From the NCBI GenBank assembly GCA_900551105.1, contig URUT01000020.1:1-19774 (forward strand): DNA of 19,774 nucleotides, written 5' to 3'. The notes beneath the pieces are model-generated. The model saw only the letters and a program-made list of their open reading frames with translations. It ran no database searches and was not told the DNA's origin. Within the stretch, counting starts at the first letter, position 1; the number at the start of each line of letters is the position of its first letter. Origin of the DNA: an uncultured Mycoplasmatota bacterium. GTDB taxonomy: Bacteria; Bacillota_I; Bacilli_A; RF39; UBA660. Below, in pieces: positions 7,981 to 14,088 of this stretch. Made by a program: the position numbers and the translations under genes.

Positions 7981-8478
7981 ATGAAAAAGAATAGATATTT
8001 AAGATTGTTTATCATAATTGCAGTAACAGTGCTACTTACAGTGCTACTTTGTAATTTATATAAGAGTTATCAAAATAATAAGCTTAATAAGGGATATATT
8101 TCTAAATATGTTTCTACTATAAAGTATGAAGAATTGGATAGTTCACTTGCTGAGTTAGGTGATAAATATTATATCTATTTTGGTTATACTGGGGATGAGG
8201 ATGTTTATAAACTTGAGAAGGATATAAAAAGAGTAGTTTTTAATAATCATTTAGAAGATAATTTTTTGTATGTAAATGTTGATAACGATCAAGATGTCAA
8301 CAATAAGATTTTAAATGTAAATGAGATGTTAAAGATAAATATGATAAAAAAACTACCTGCTATTGTTTATTTAAATAAGAATGAGGTAGTTAGTGTTATT
8401 GATAGTTCTAATCATTTTTTGAATGTTAGTGATTTTAATAATTTGTTAGATATATATGAGGTTAAAGAAAATGAGTAA
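7981..8478 (+). CDS. Membrane-anchored thioredoxin-like protein lacking the CxxC motif
   Basis: The function is unknown. The 165-residue protein has a basic N-terminus and one membrane segment (about 6-25), which would place the rest outside. The remainder reads like a thioredoxin fold: a strand YYIYFGYTG where the active-site helix should begin, a helix (EDVYKLEKDIKRVV), the strand FLYVNVDND, and a cis-proline-like LPAIVYLNKNEVV segment near the C-terminus. The position normally holding CxxC reads TGDED, so no redox activity is expected. ATG 7981 is chosen because GAGGTGG stands before it. The last eight bases overlap the trmL start, so the two are translationally coupled. It is a degenerate thioredoxin by fold pattern only; moderate certainty. 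Confidence 0.6.
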   Translation: MKKNRYLRLFIIIAVTVLLTVLLCNLYKSYQNNKLNKGYISKYVSTIKYEELDSSLAELGDKYYIYFGYTGDEDVYKLEKDIKRVVFNNHLEDNFLYVNVDNDQDVNNKILNVNEMLKINMIKKLPAIVYLNKNEVVSVIDSSNHFLNVSDFNNLLDIYEVKENE

Positions 8479-8983
8479 AATTAATGTGGTTTTGTTTGAA
8501 CCGGAGATACCAGGTAATACAGGGAATATTATGAGAACTTGTGCTGCTACGGATGTTCATTTACATTTGATTAAACCACTTGGCTTTAGTTTGAGTGAGA
8601 AGTATTTGAAAAGAAGTGGTGTCAATTATTTGGATAGTTGTGTCTATACTTTGTATGAGGATTTAGATGATTTTTTTAGTAAAAATAAGGGTGAGTATTT
8701 TTATTTTACTAGATATGGACATAAGCCTCATTCAGATGGTAATTATAAAATTGATAAACCTGTATATTTGATTTTTGGAAAAGAAAGTACAGGGCTGCCA
8801 CTTTCCTTATTAAAAGAAAATATTGATAATTGTTATAGAATACCGATGAGTGAAAATGTGCGAGCTTTAAATGTTTCAAACTCTGTTGCTGTTGCCGTAT
8901 ATGAGGCTTTAAGACAAAATAATTATGAAAATTTATTGTTTGATGAACCTCATAAATCAGCTCATTTTATAGAGGAAAATTAA
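8471..8983 (+). CDS. trmL: TrmL, tRNA (cytidine/uridine(34)-2'-O)-methyltransferase
   Basis: This SPOUT-class enzyme uses S-adenosylmethionine to methylate the 2'-OH of the wobble base of tRNA-Leu. The 170-residue protein has the trefoil-knot signatures in order: EPEIPGNTGNIMRTC (about 10-24), YLIFGKESTGLP (about 98-110) and IPMSENVRALNVSNSVAVAVYEA (about 122-145), the last forming the cofactor-binding knot. Length is typical. ATG 8471 is preferred over an in-frame upstream codon because GAGGT (8459-8463) precedes it and the family N-terminus begins close to VVLFEPEIP. It overlaps the preceding gene by ATGAGTAA. A substrate candidate, tRNA-Leu(UAA), is encoded at 14883-14971. Confidence 0.95.
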   Translation: MSKINVVLFEPEIPGNTGNIMRTCAATDVHLHLIKPLGFSLSEKYLKRSGVNYLDSCVYTLYEDLDDFFSKNKGEYFYFTRYGHKPHSDGNYKIDKPVYLIFGKESTGLPLSLLKENIDNCYRIPMSENVRALNVSNSVAVAVYEALRQNNYENLLFDEPHKSAHFIEEN

Positions 8984-9009
8984 AAAGAATGTTTTGTGCA
9001 TTCTTTTTA
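8981..9009. terminator. Bidirectional intrinsic terminator between trmL and the ferredoxin gene
   Basis: An 11-bp stem (8981-8991 with 8999-9009) surrounds a seven-base loop, with A- and T-rich outer arms serving both directions. The stop codons of trmL (8981-8983) and of the ferredoxin (9007-9009) form the outermost bases of the two arms. Confidence 0.85.
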
Positions 9010-9192
9010 GTTTTCTTTAACTGTGATTGCTCCAGTTGGGCAGCAGTTTGCAGTGCTTTTGGTGTTTTCAGTTACCTCATCATTTTTTACATGGCTTTTG
9101 CCATCAGCATCAAATTCAAAATTTTCAGGACACATACTTACACACATACCACATTTAATACATAATTCTTTGTTAACAAATACTTTTTCCAT
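9007..9192 (-). CDS. Single-cluster [4Fe-4S] ferredoxin
   Basis: This small cytoplasmic electron carrier has 61 residues and a CIKCGMC motif (C11, C14, C17) and a distal CCPTGAI (C51), the four ligands of one [4Fe-4S] cluster. C21 and C50 correspond to the pair that can form a disulfide in Thermotoga-type ferredoxins. The second cluster motif of clostridial 2[4Fe-4S] ferredoxins is absent. The start at 9192 is chosen for GGAGGTAAT immediately upstream; an in-frame ATG eight codons earlier would overlap that ribosome binding site. It forms a single-gene unit with its own promoter and terminator. Redox partners are unknown; no ferredoxin-linked enzyme is encoded nearby. Confidence 0.93.
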   Translation of the reverse strand: MEKVFVNKELCIKCGMCVSMCPENFEFDADGKSHVKNDEVTENTKSTANCCPTGAITVKEN

Positions 9193-9207
9193 ATTACCTC
9201 CATTTTC

Positions 9208-9235
9208 ATTATACAATGTGATTTTAAAATTTCAA
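9208..9235 (-). promoter_or_regulatory. Sigma-A promoter of the ferredoxin gene
   Basis: The minus strand reads TTGAAA (9230-9235), a 16-base spacer and a consensus TATAAT (9208-9213), 15 bases from the start codon at 9192. Confidence 0.8.
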
Positions 9236-9262
9236 GAAAAACTATTAAAAAAAAATAAAATA

Positions 9263-9271
9263 TGCTATCAT
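9263..9271 (+). promoter_or_regulatory. Extended -10 promoter before the tail-anchored protein gene
   Basis: TGCTATCAT (TGnTATCAT) lies 20 bases before the ATG at 9292. No good -35 is seen in the A-rich upstream tract. Confidence 0.45.
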
Positions 9272-9291
9272 ATTATTAGTAGGTGATACTA

Positions 9292-10068
9292 ATGGCAGTG
9301 AGAATGGATAAATATGAAAATGATACTCCTGAGTTAAAAAAGAGAACAGATAAGTTTGCTACTCTTTATGAAAAAGATGATAGTCAAAATTACTCTGAAT
9401 TTGATGTAAATTCTAATGTGTCAGTTTTAAAAACTCACGCTAGAAGTATAGATGTTAATCAGATTCGAGATATGCTTGATAAGAAATATAGAGATAATAT
9501 TCCTAAAAGAAAGTCTATTGCCTTAGAAACAGAAGAAGAGGTTTTAGATAGAGTTAAGGAAGATACTAAAGAGTATGATTTAAATGCTATTTTAGATAAA
9601 GCTAAACAAGAAAAAACTATAACTTATGAAGAAGAAAGATTATCTAAAAAACCGATGGCTAGTGAAGAACTAATTGAAGAAATAAATAGGAAATATAGAC
9701 CAAAAGCGCCAGATGCTCAAGAAGAGGCTGAATTATTAAATTTGATAAATACGATTACTGAGTTAGAAATGAAAAATCAAAAAAAGAATGCTGAATTATT
9801 GGGACTAGATGATAATGCTGATGATGAAAATATTAAACAAGCAGAGATGTTAAATACTAATGATAAAGATGAAGAGGATAATGAAGAGAGTTTTTATACT
9901 GGTAAGCTTGCTATAAATGATAAAGATTTTGATGATTTTAAAGATATAAGTGATGATATTAAGTCAAATTCTGTACTTATTAAAATTTTGATTTTTATAT
10001 TTATATTATCGTTACTTGCAGTTGGTGTGTATGTGATAAATAAATACTTTGATTTAGGGTTATTTTAA
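9292..10068 (+). CDS. Acidic tail-anchored membrane protein of unknown function
   Basis: The protein is not recognised as a named family. Its 258 residues are very rich in Asp, Glu, Lys and Asn over the first ~225 positions, with likely helices and long charged linkers (for example EEAELLNLINTITELEMKNQ around 145-165). A single hydrophobic segment of about 20 residues (near 230-250) is followed by a short tail ending NKYFDLGLF. This is the layout of a tail-anchored protein with its bulk in the cytoplasm. ATG 9292 is chosen for AGGTGAT at 9281-9287; the frame is open a few codons upstream. The stop codon lies in a terminator hairpin, after which yunB starts. Composition resembles divisome or spore-membrane scaffold proteins, but no function can be assigned. 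Confidence 0.75.
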   Translation: MAVRMDKYENDTPELKKRTDKFATLYEKDDSQNYSEFDVNSNVSVLKTHARSIDVNQIRDMLDKKYRDNIPKRKSIALETEEEVLDRVKEDTKEYDLNAILDKAKQEKTITYEEERLSKKPMASEELIEEINRKYRPKAPDAQEEAELLNLINTITELEMKNQKKNAELLGLDDNADDENIKQAEMLNTNDKDEEDNEESFYTGKLAINDKDFDDFKDISDDIKSNSVLIKILIFIFILSLLAVGVYVINKYFDLGLF

Positions 10069-10077
10069 CCCTTTTTT
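10057..10077 (+). terminator. Intrinsic terminator after the tail-anchored protein gene
   Basis: A GGGTTA/TAACCC stem (10057-10062 with 10066-10071) with a three-base loop is followed by six T residues. The TAA stop (10066-10068) is part of the stem. The T-run ends 13 bases before the yunB start. Confidence 0.8.
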
Positions 10078-10090
10078 CATATATTATAAT
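10078..10090 (+). promoter_or_regulatory. CATATATT / TATAAT box abutting the yunB start codon
   Basis: CATATATT at 10078-10085 resembles the -10 element used by mother-cell sigma factors (E/K). From it, transcription would begin at about the A of the ATG at 10091. TATAAT at 10085-10090 overlaps it. No ribosome binding site is present and no clear -35 is seen, because the terminator hairpin occupies that stretch. A very similar box precedes yutH. Confidence 0.4.
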
Positions 10091-10792
10091 ATGCTAAGAT
10101 ATTGTAAATTTAAGAAAAATTATTTTACAAGTATTAGAAATTTGTTAATTTTAGTTTTAATAATTTTGACTTTTTTATTTTCTTTTATAATTAGTAGGAA
10201 GTTTTCTAGTAATCTGACATATAATATGAAAGCTATTGTTGAAAAAAATCTGACTGATTCACTATCTAATAAATTTAGTCATGCATTATTAAAAAAGTAT
10301 AATACTAATAATTTGATTGAATTAAAATTCAACTCTAAAAATGAAATAAGTGATATTAACTTTGATTTAGAAAAAGCATACGAGTTAGCATCAGAGATAT
10401 CTAATGGTTTTGTGATTAATGATTTTTCTTTTAACGGGAATTTTGTTAATTATGAGGAAGTAAATAAAAAAGAAATCATCATGAAGTTACCAGTTTTTTA
10501 TTACTCTAATAATATTTTAATTTCTAATATAGGACCTAAAATATTTGTAAAATTACAATATGTTCGTGATATACTTTATGAATTAAGAACAAAAGTTAGT
10601 AATTATGGAATAAATTCAATGCTTGTTGAACTTTATCTAGATTTTAATATTAAAAGTAGTGTTTTTTTCTTTAAAGAAGATGAGTTTGAAACTAATTATA
10701 GTATTTTATTATCGTCTAAAGTTGTTTCTGGGCAAGTTCCTTCAATATATGGTAATACTTTTGAAAAGCAGAGTGAAAAGGAAAATATTTAA
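10091..10792 (+). CDS. yunB: YunB-like sporulation protein
   Basis: YunB is a sporulation protein of Bacillus produced in the mother cell; its molecular role is unknown. The 233-residue protein starts with a basic segment and one membrane helix (about 15-35), so the rest should lie outside the cytoplasm. The family pattern is clear in the C-terminal half: ISNIGPKIFVKL (about 150), then a run matching the 'T.....GINQT.H.IYLEV' stretch (SNYGINSMLVELYLDF, about 172-188), and a final VVSGQVPSIYG (about 213-223) matching the conserved VGKVPD.Y end. The start codon has no Shine-Dalgarno sequence and directly follows a terminator and promoter-like box. It is flanked on both sides by genes for unknown tail-anchored proteins. 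Confidence 0.82.
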   Translation: MLRYCKFKKNYFTSIRNLLILVLIILTFLFSFIISRKFSSNLTYNMKAIVEKNLTDSLSNKFSHALLKKYNTNNLIELKFNSKNEISDINFDLEKAYELASEISNGFVINDFSFNGNFVNYEEVNKKEIIMKLPVFYYSNNILISNIGPKIFVKLQYVRDILYELRTKVSNYGINSMLVELYLDFNIKSSVFFFKEDEFETNYSILLSSKVVSGQVPSIYGNTFEKQSEKENI

Positions 10793-10793
10793 A

Positions 10794-10822
10794 TTGTATA
10801 AAAATAAAAATTATGTTATATT
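10794..10822 (+). promoter_or_regulatory. Sigma-A promoter of the second tail-anchored gene and yutD
   Basis: TTGTAT (10794-10799), a 17-base spacer and TATATT (10817-10822) with an extended TGT in front. It begins directly after the yunB stop, 17 bases before the ATG at 10840. Confidence 0.7.
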
Positions 10823-10839
10823 AATAATAGTGAGGGATT

Positions 10840-11634
10840 ATGGAAACATTTATCAATGCAGCAGTAACAACTGGTATTAAAAATTATGTTTTAATGACTC
10901 GTCATGAGCAATATAGTAAAGCTCATATTTTTGAGGTGCATGTTATAGATATGCTTAGTCATATTTATAGTGAAATAAATGTAATAAATCCATACAAACT
11001 TCAGAGTGAAAAAAGTTTTATTAATAATTTAAGAATATTTGGTTTATCTCAAAAAAAGGTAATGGCTTTATTTAAAAGTATGCAAGATTATTATTATTGG
11101 TTAACTAGTAAAAATAAGAATTCATGTAATTCAGTAGGTCAAATTAAGATGATTTTGTTAGAGATGGTACTTTTAAAAGCTGGAGATAAAGGATTAAGTG
11201 AACAAGAAATTAAGTATTATAAGAAATTTTTTAGTAATGAACTATTTGGGATGCAAGAAGTAGAAATGCTTACTAAAAATGATAGTGTGTCGTTTGATCG
11301 CGTTTGGGATTTAAAGAAAATTTATATAGTAGGTCATGATAAAATAACATTTGAACGAATTGCACCAATGTTGTTAACTGAAGATAAATATAAGGAATTT
11401 GGGATAGAACTAAATGATGTGACTAAACTATCTAATCAAGCAATAGAAAGAATTAATGAAAAAATAGCGACTGAGGATAAGTTAATTAGCAAGAAAAAGA
11501 TAGGGTTTAATATTCCTTTAAAATTAGCTATTTCTTCAGGGAATGGATTTGTAGATACGTTGGTGTTACTTAGTGTAATAGCAACTGAAATAATGATTGG
11601 TTTGTTAATAGCTGTAACAATAGCTAGGGGGTAA
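10840..11634 (+). CDS. Tail-anchored membrane protein of unknown function, upstream of yutD
   Basis: The protein is not recognised. Its 264 residues are mostly helical: an N-terminal domain (about 1-140) rich in Tyr, Leu and Lys, a central segment with IYIVGHDKITFERIAPMLL (about 170-190), a charged helix (about 205-225), and one hydrophobic segment of about 22 residues (240-261) that ends almost at the C-terminus (IARG). The soluble part should therefore face the cytoplasm. GAGGG lies seven bases before the ATG. The final codons AGG GGG TAA form the ribosome binding site of yutD, which starts two bases after the stop, so the two genes are coupled. The position between yunB and yutD is where B. 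subtilis carries lytH and yutC, but there is no visible similarity to either. Confidence 0.75.
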   Translation: METFINAAVTTGIKNYVLMTRHEQYSKAHIFEVHVIDMLSHIYSEINVINPYKLQSEKSFINNLRIFGLSQKKVMALFKSMQDYYYWLTSKNKNSCNSVGQIKMILLEMVLLKAGDKGLSEQEIKYYKKFFSNELFGMQEVEMLTKNDSVSFDRVWDLKKIYIVGHDKITFERIAPMLLTEDKYKEFGIELNDVTKLSNQAIERINEKIATEDKLISKKKIGFNIPLKLAISSGNGFVDTLVLLSVIATEIMIGLLIAVTIARG

Positions 11635-11636
11635 AT

Positions 11637-11912
11637 ATGGAAAATATAGTTATAAATGATAAAAAATATAGGCTTATAAAAAATTTTCGTGATGGGTATG
11701 AAGCAGGAGAGGTCCAAGATAAATTAACTGAGTATTATGATGATTTTGATTATATAGTAGGTGATTGGGCTTATGGTAAGCTTCGTTTAAAGGGTTTTTA
11801 TGATTCTAAGAATTCTAAAGTTAAAGATTTTAATAATTATGAAAAAGTAGAATCATATATAAAAAATAATTGTGCTTATGGATGCAAATATTTTATTTTA
11901 CAAAAACAATAA
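11637..11912 (+). CDS. yutD: YutD-like protein (DUF1027)
   Basis: This is a small cytoplasmic protein of unknown function, widespread in Bacilli. The 91 residues match the family almost throughout: KNFRDGYEAG near the N-terminus, FDYIVGDWAYGKLRLKGF in the middle (about 37-55) and the C-terminal NNCAYGCKYFILQK (about 76-90). Length equals the family core. It is coupled to the preceding gene (two-base gap, AGGGGG ribosome binding site). In B. subtilis yutD lies near lytH/yunB and yutH, as here. Identity is secure, function is not known. Confidence 0.88.
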   Translation: MENIVINDKKYRLIKNFRDGYEAGEVQDKLTEYYDDFDYIVGDWAYGKLRLKGFYDSKNSKVKDFNNYEKVESYIKNNCAYGCKYFILQKQ

Positions 11913-11914
11913 TA

Positions 11915-11943
11915 TTGCTATGCATAAGAAAATGTGATAATAT
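11915..11943 (+). promoter_or_regulatory. Sigma-A promoter of the DUF1292 unit
   Basis: TTGCTA (11915-11920), a 17-base spacer and TATAAT-like TAATAT (11938-11943), 29 bases before the ATG at 11973. AATATT at 11911 and again at 11939 forms a loose inverted repeat around it. Confidence 0.75.
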
Positions 11944-11972
11944 TTTGATGTGTAGAATGAGAGGTTAGATAT

Positions 11973-12257
11973 ATGAATAGCACTGCACTCTTAGTTAAAC
12001 AAAATGGAGAAAAGATTCAAGCTGAAATAATTAGTTATTTTGAAATTGTTCAAAGTGGAAAGAAGTATATCTTTTATACTCTAAATGAAGCCGTTGAAAA
12101 CGGGCTTGTTAAAATGTATGTTTCTGAGGTTTCTAGTGATATGAATATTTCATCTAATATTAGTGATGAAGAATGGAATACAATTAAATCAGTTATGAAA
12201 TCTATTTTAACAAATAGTAATAATGTAGAAATTAAATATTTAAATTGGGAGGAATAG
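11973..12257 (+). CDS. DUF1292 (YrzB-like) protein
   Basis: This is a small cytoplasmic protein of unknown function. The 94 residues show the DUF1292 layout: an N-terminal strand segment with an acidic tilt (AEIISYFEIVQSGKKYIFYTLNE, matching the 'FEL.DGKEYLVLEP' pattern), then LVKMYVSEV (about 46-54), and a C-terminal helix (SDEEWNTIKSVMKSIL). The family is weakly conserved, so the call is moderate. GAGGT precedes the ATG. The end of the gene (TGG GAG GAA TAG) supplies the ribosome binding site of the next gene, which starts two bases after the stop. Confidence 0.62.
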   Translation: MNSTALLVKQNGEKIQAEIISYFEIVQSGKKYIFYTLNEAVENGLVKMYVSEVSSDMNISSNISDEEWNTIKSVMKSILTNSNNVEIKYLNWEE

Positions 12258-12259
12258 CA

Positions 12260-12859
12260 ATGAACAAGTTTATTATGATGGCACCAAAAGTAATTGCGGT
12301 AACTTTTGATCAAGCTAATGATATGAAAAATAAATATTTATCTGCACCAAAAGAGACTAAAAGTGCACCTGTAGAGCATGAAGTTTTAAATACTTCTAGT
12401 CCAAATTTAAGTTCTGGTAGTGCAAGCGTTGGTTCTTCACCAAATATGCAAGAATCAGTTGTGCTTCAACAACCACAGCAAAGTTTTGGACAACCGGCGC
12501 CAGTAACTGAAAATATTTTTAGTACACCAACACCTGAACCTGTAAAAGAAGAAAGCCCAGTTGTTAGTGCTGCTAATGACATTGCTAAGACGGTTACTAA
12601 ATCATTTAATGATTTGGGAGAGATTACTTTAACTGAAGCGGAGTTAGAAGAATTAGAGTCTGGTCTTACAGAGATCTTAGATATTGCAAAAGTGTCTATA
12701 AAGTCAGTTTTTGATAAATATCGTAGTAAAAATCATGAAATGACAGCACAAAGTAATAGCATAAATCCTGCTCCACAAGTAAATTCAAATGACAATATAT
12801 TTGCAAATGAAAGCGCTAATATTTTTGATAGCCCAGCACCTGAAAGAAGAATTTCCTAG
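12260..12859 (+). CDS. Pro/Ser/Asn-rich low-complexity protein, coupled to the DUF1292 gene
   Basis: The protein is not recognised. The 199 residues start with a short hydrophobic segment (MNKFIMMAPKVIAVTF), continue with a disordered Ser/Pro/Gln-rich stretch (about 28-105), then an acidic helical segment (about 115-157, TEAELEELESGLTEILDIA) and a second disordered tail. A short motif recurs: NIFSTPTPEP at 85-94, DNIFAN at 178-183 and NIFDSPAPER at 187-196. No secretion signal or clear membrane helix is present. ATG 12260 is chosen over an in-frame TTG at 12245 because GGGAGGA lies between them. The TAG stop lies in the stem of the following terminator. Confidence 0.7.
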   Translation: MNKFIMMAPKVIAVTFDQANDMKNKYLSAPKETKSAPVEHEVLNTSSPNLSSGSASVGSSPNMQESVVLQQPQQSFGQPAPVTENIFSTPTPEPVKEESPVVSAANDIAKTVTKSFNDLGEITLTEAELEELESGLTEILDIAKVSIKSVFDKYRSKNHEMTAQSNSINPAPQVNSNDNIFANESANIFDSPAPERRIS

Positions 12860-12886
12860 CATTTTGTATAAATGCTAGTTTTTTTT
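12856..12886 (+). terminator. Intrinsic terminator after the Pro/Ser-rich gene
   Basis: A perfect nine-base-pair stem CTAGCATTT/AAATGCTAG (12856-12864 with 12870-12878), a five-base loop and eight T residues. The stop codon 12857-12859 lies in the left arm. The T-run ends 13 bases before the yutH start, the same spacing as at yunB. Confidence 0.9.
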
Positions 12887-12899
12887 CATATATAAAAGT
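12887..12899 (+). promoter_or_regulatory. CATATATA box abutting the yutH start codon
   Basis: CATATATA at 12887-12894 lies at the same distance from the ATG (12900) and from the preceding terminator T-run as the CATATATT box of yunB. It would place the transcription start at or next to the start codon. There is no Shine-Dalgarno sequence. The -35 region falls within the terminator hairpin and has no recognisable hexamer. Confidence 0.4.
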
Positions 12900-13754
12900 A
12901 TGAGAGATTTTATTAAATTTAATTATAATTTAGATTTTGAGAAAATTGATATTTTTGAAGATGGTTTTTATTTTGAGTGTAATAATAAAATATATTTGAT
13001 TTGTGAAATATTTCGTGATGAAGAAGAATTTAAAAATTTAGTTAATTTATTAATTGCTAAAAATGTAAAATATCATTTATTAGTTTTAAATAAAGATGGT
13101 AATTATATATCTGAATTTAATGGTAAAAAAATAGTTGTACTTGAAAGTGTTACTGATAAATATATTATTACAGATTATGAAAATACGAATGTAATAGTTA
13201 TGGCTCAAAATAGCTGGGAGATGCTTTGGGAAGAACGAATATTTAATTATGAAACTAAAAAGAAGGAATTGTTAATTCCTAAAGATGTAAAATATTTTTT
13301 AGATTACTATTTAGGATTAACGGAAGCAGCAATAGTTAATTATAATAATGTGAAAGGTAGTGGAGAAGAGGCTAGATTTATGCTTCAGCATAATAAGATA
13401 AGTTTTCCAATTACTAGTTTTAGTTTTTATAATCCAGTAAATTATTTGTTAGATTACTGTGTTAGAGATTTGGCAGAATATGTAAAGAGCAAATTTTTTT
13501 ATGATAGTATTACAGTAGATGATGTCATAACTATTATAAATAAAAATAGTTTTACGCTTGCTGAGTTAAATATGTTTTTAGTTAGACTAATATATCCTAG
13601 TTATTTCTTTAATATAGTAGATGATAAAGAGTTTGAGTCTAGCTCTGATTTATTTAATATCATAAAAAAAAGTTCACAGTTTGAGAACTTTTTGAAAGAA
13701 TTAATAATTAATTTAAAAAATATAATGCCAGTATTAGTAGAATTGCCTTTTTAA
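12900..13754 (+). CDS. yutH: YutH-like spore coat protein (CotS/aminoglycoside-kinase-like fold)
   Basis: YutH is a spore coat protein of Bacillus related to the CotS kinase-like family. The 284 residues, somewhat shorter than the ~340 of B. subtilis, carry the YutH pattern: a tryptophan segment SWEMLWEERIFNYE (about 105-118), YYLGLTEAAIVNY (136-148), LDYCVRDLAEYVKSKFF (184-200) matching DHPSRDLAEWIR, LAELNMFLVRLIYPSYFFNIV (220-240) matching the YARLLFP.HYFE segment, and QFENFLKEL near the end. The catalytic HGD and DFG-type motifs of true kinases are not visible, so it is probably not an active kinase. The start has no ribosome binding site. Its TAA overlaps the stop of the convergent NifU-like gene by four bases. 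Confidence 0.8.
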   Translation: MRDFIKFNYNLDFEKIDIFEDGFYFECNNKIYLICEIFRDEEEFKNLVNLLIAKNVKYHLLVLNKDGNYISEFNGKKIVVLESVTDKYIITDYENTNVIVMAQNSWEMLWEERIFNYETKKKELLIPKDVKYFLDYYLGLTEAAIVNYNNVKGSGEEARFMLQHNKISFPITSFSFYNPVNYLLDYCVRDLAEYVKSKFFYDSITVDDVITIINKNSFTLAELNMFLVRLIYPSYFFNIVDDKEFESSSDLFNIIKKSSQFENFLKELIINLKNIMPVLVELPF

Positions 13755-13978
13755 ATATCTACATTGATAACGTCAGTTATTTCTGGACATTCTGCTTGGA
13801 TTGATTCTAAAATACCATATTTAATTGTTTCGTTACGATGAGGGCAGCATCCACATGCGCCAGTTAATTTTACGTATACCACATTATCTTCAATTTTTAC
13901 TAATTCAATATTACCACCATCACTATTTAAGTATGGAGTTATTTTTTCTATTATGTTTTTAATTTTTTCGTTTTGCAT
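13751..13978 (-). CDS. NifU C-terminal-domain iron-sulfur scaffold (YutI-like)
   Basis: NfuA/NifU-C proteins carry an iron-sulfur cluster between two CxxC motifs of a dimer and pass it on to target proteins. The 75-residue protein has the standard start (KIKNIIEKITPYLNSDGGNIELV) and the motif LTGACGCCPHRNETIKYGI, with C42 and C45 as the CxxC pair and an extra C44. It lacks the A-type N-terminal domain of E. coli NfuA and resembles B. subtilis YutI but is shorter. AAAGGAA precedes the ATG. It is divergent from yugI and convergent with yutH, overlapping the yutH stop in the four bases TTAA; no terminator separates them. Confidence 0.92.
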   Translation of the reverse strand: MQNEKIKNIIEKITPYLNSDGGNIELVKIEDNVVYVKLTGACGCCPHRNETIKYGILESIQAECPEITDVINVDI

Positions 13979-14002
13979 TTTGATTCCTTTCTTTCTAGTT
14001 AT

Positions 14003-14031
14003 AATTTATCATAAATGTTTGTTTTTTTCAA
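14003..14031 (-). promoter_or_regulatory. Sigma-A promoter of the NifU-like gene
   Basis: On the minus strand TTGAAA (14026-14031), a 17-base spacer and TAAATT (14003-14008) preceded by TGA. It lies back to back with the yugI promoter, ten bases apart. Confidence 0.65.
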
Positions 14032-14041
14032 ATTAATAAAT

Positions 14042-14071
14042 TTGTCGTTTTTAAGAATTTTATGTTATAAT
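14042..14071 (+). promoter_or_regulatory. Sigma-A promoter of yugI
   Basis: TTGTCG (14042-14047), an 18-base spacer and a consensus TATAAT (14066-14071) preceded by TGT. The ribosome binding site GGTGAG follows at 14079-14084. Confidence 0.75.
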
Positions 14072-14088
14072 TTTTTTGGTGAGTGAAA

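Noticed and set aside
10659..10880. A 73-codon frame across the end of yunB
   Set aside because: It is out of frame with yunB, covers the promoter and start of the next gene and shows no family pattern.
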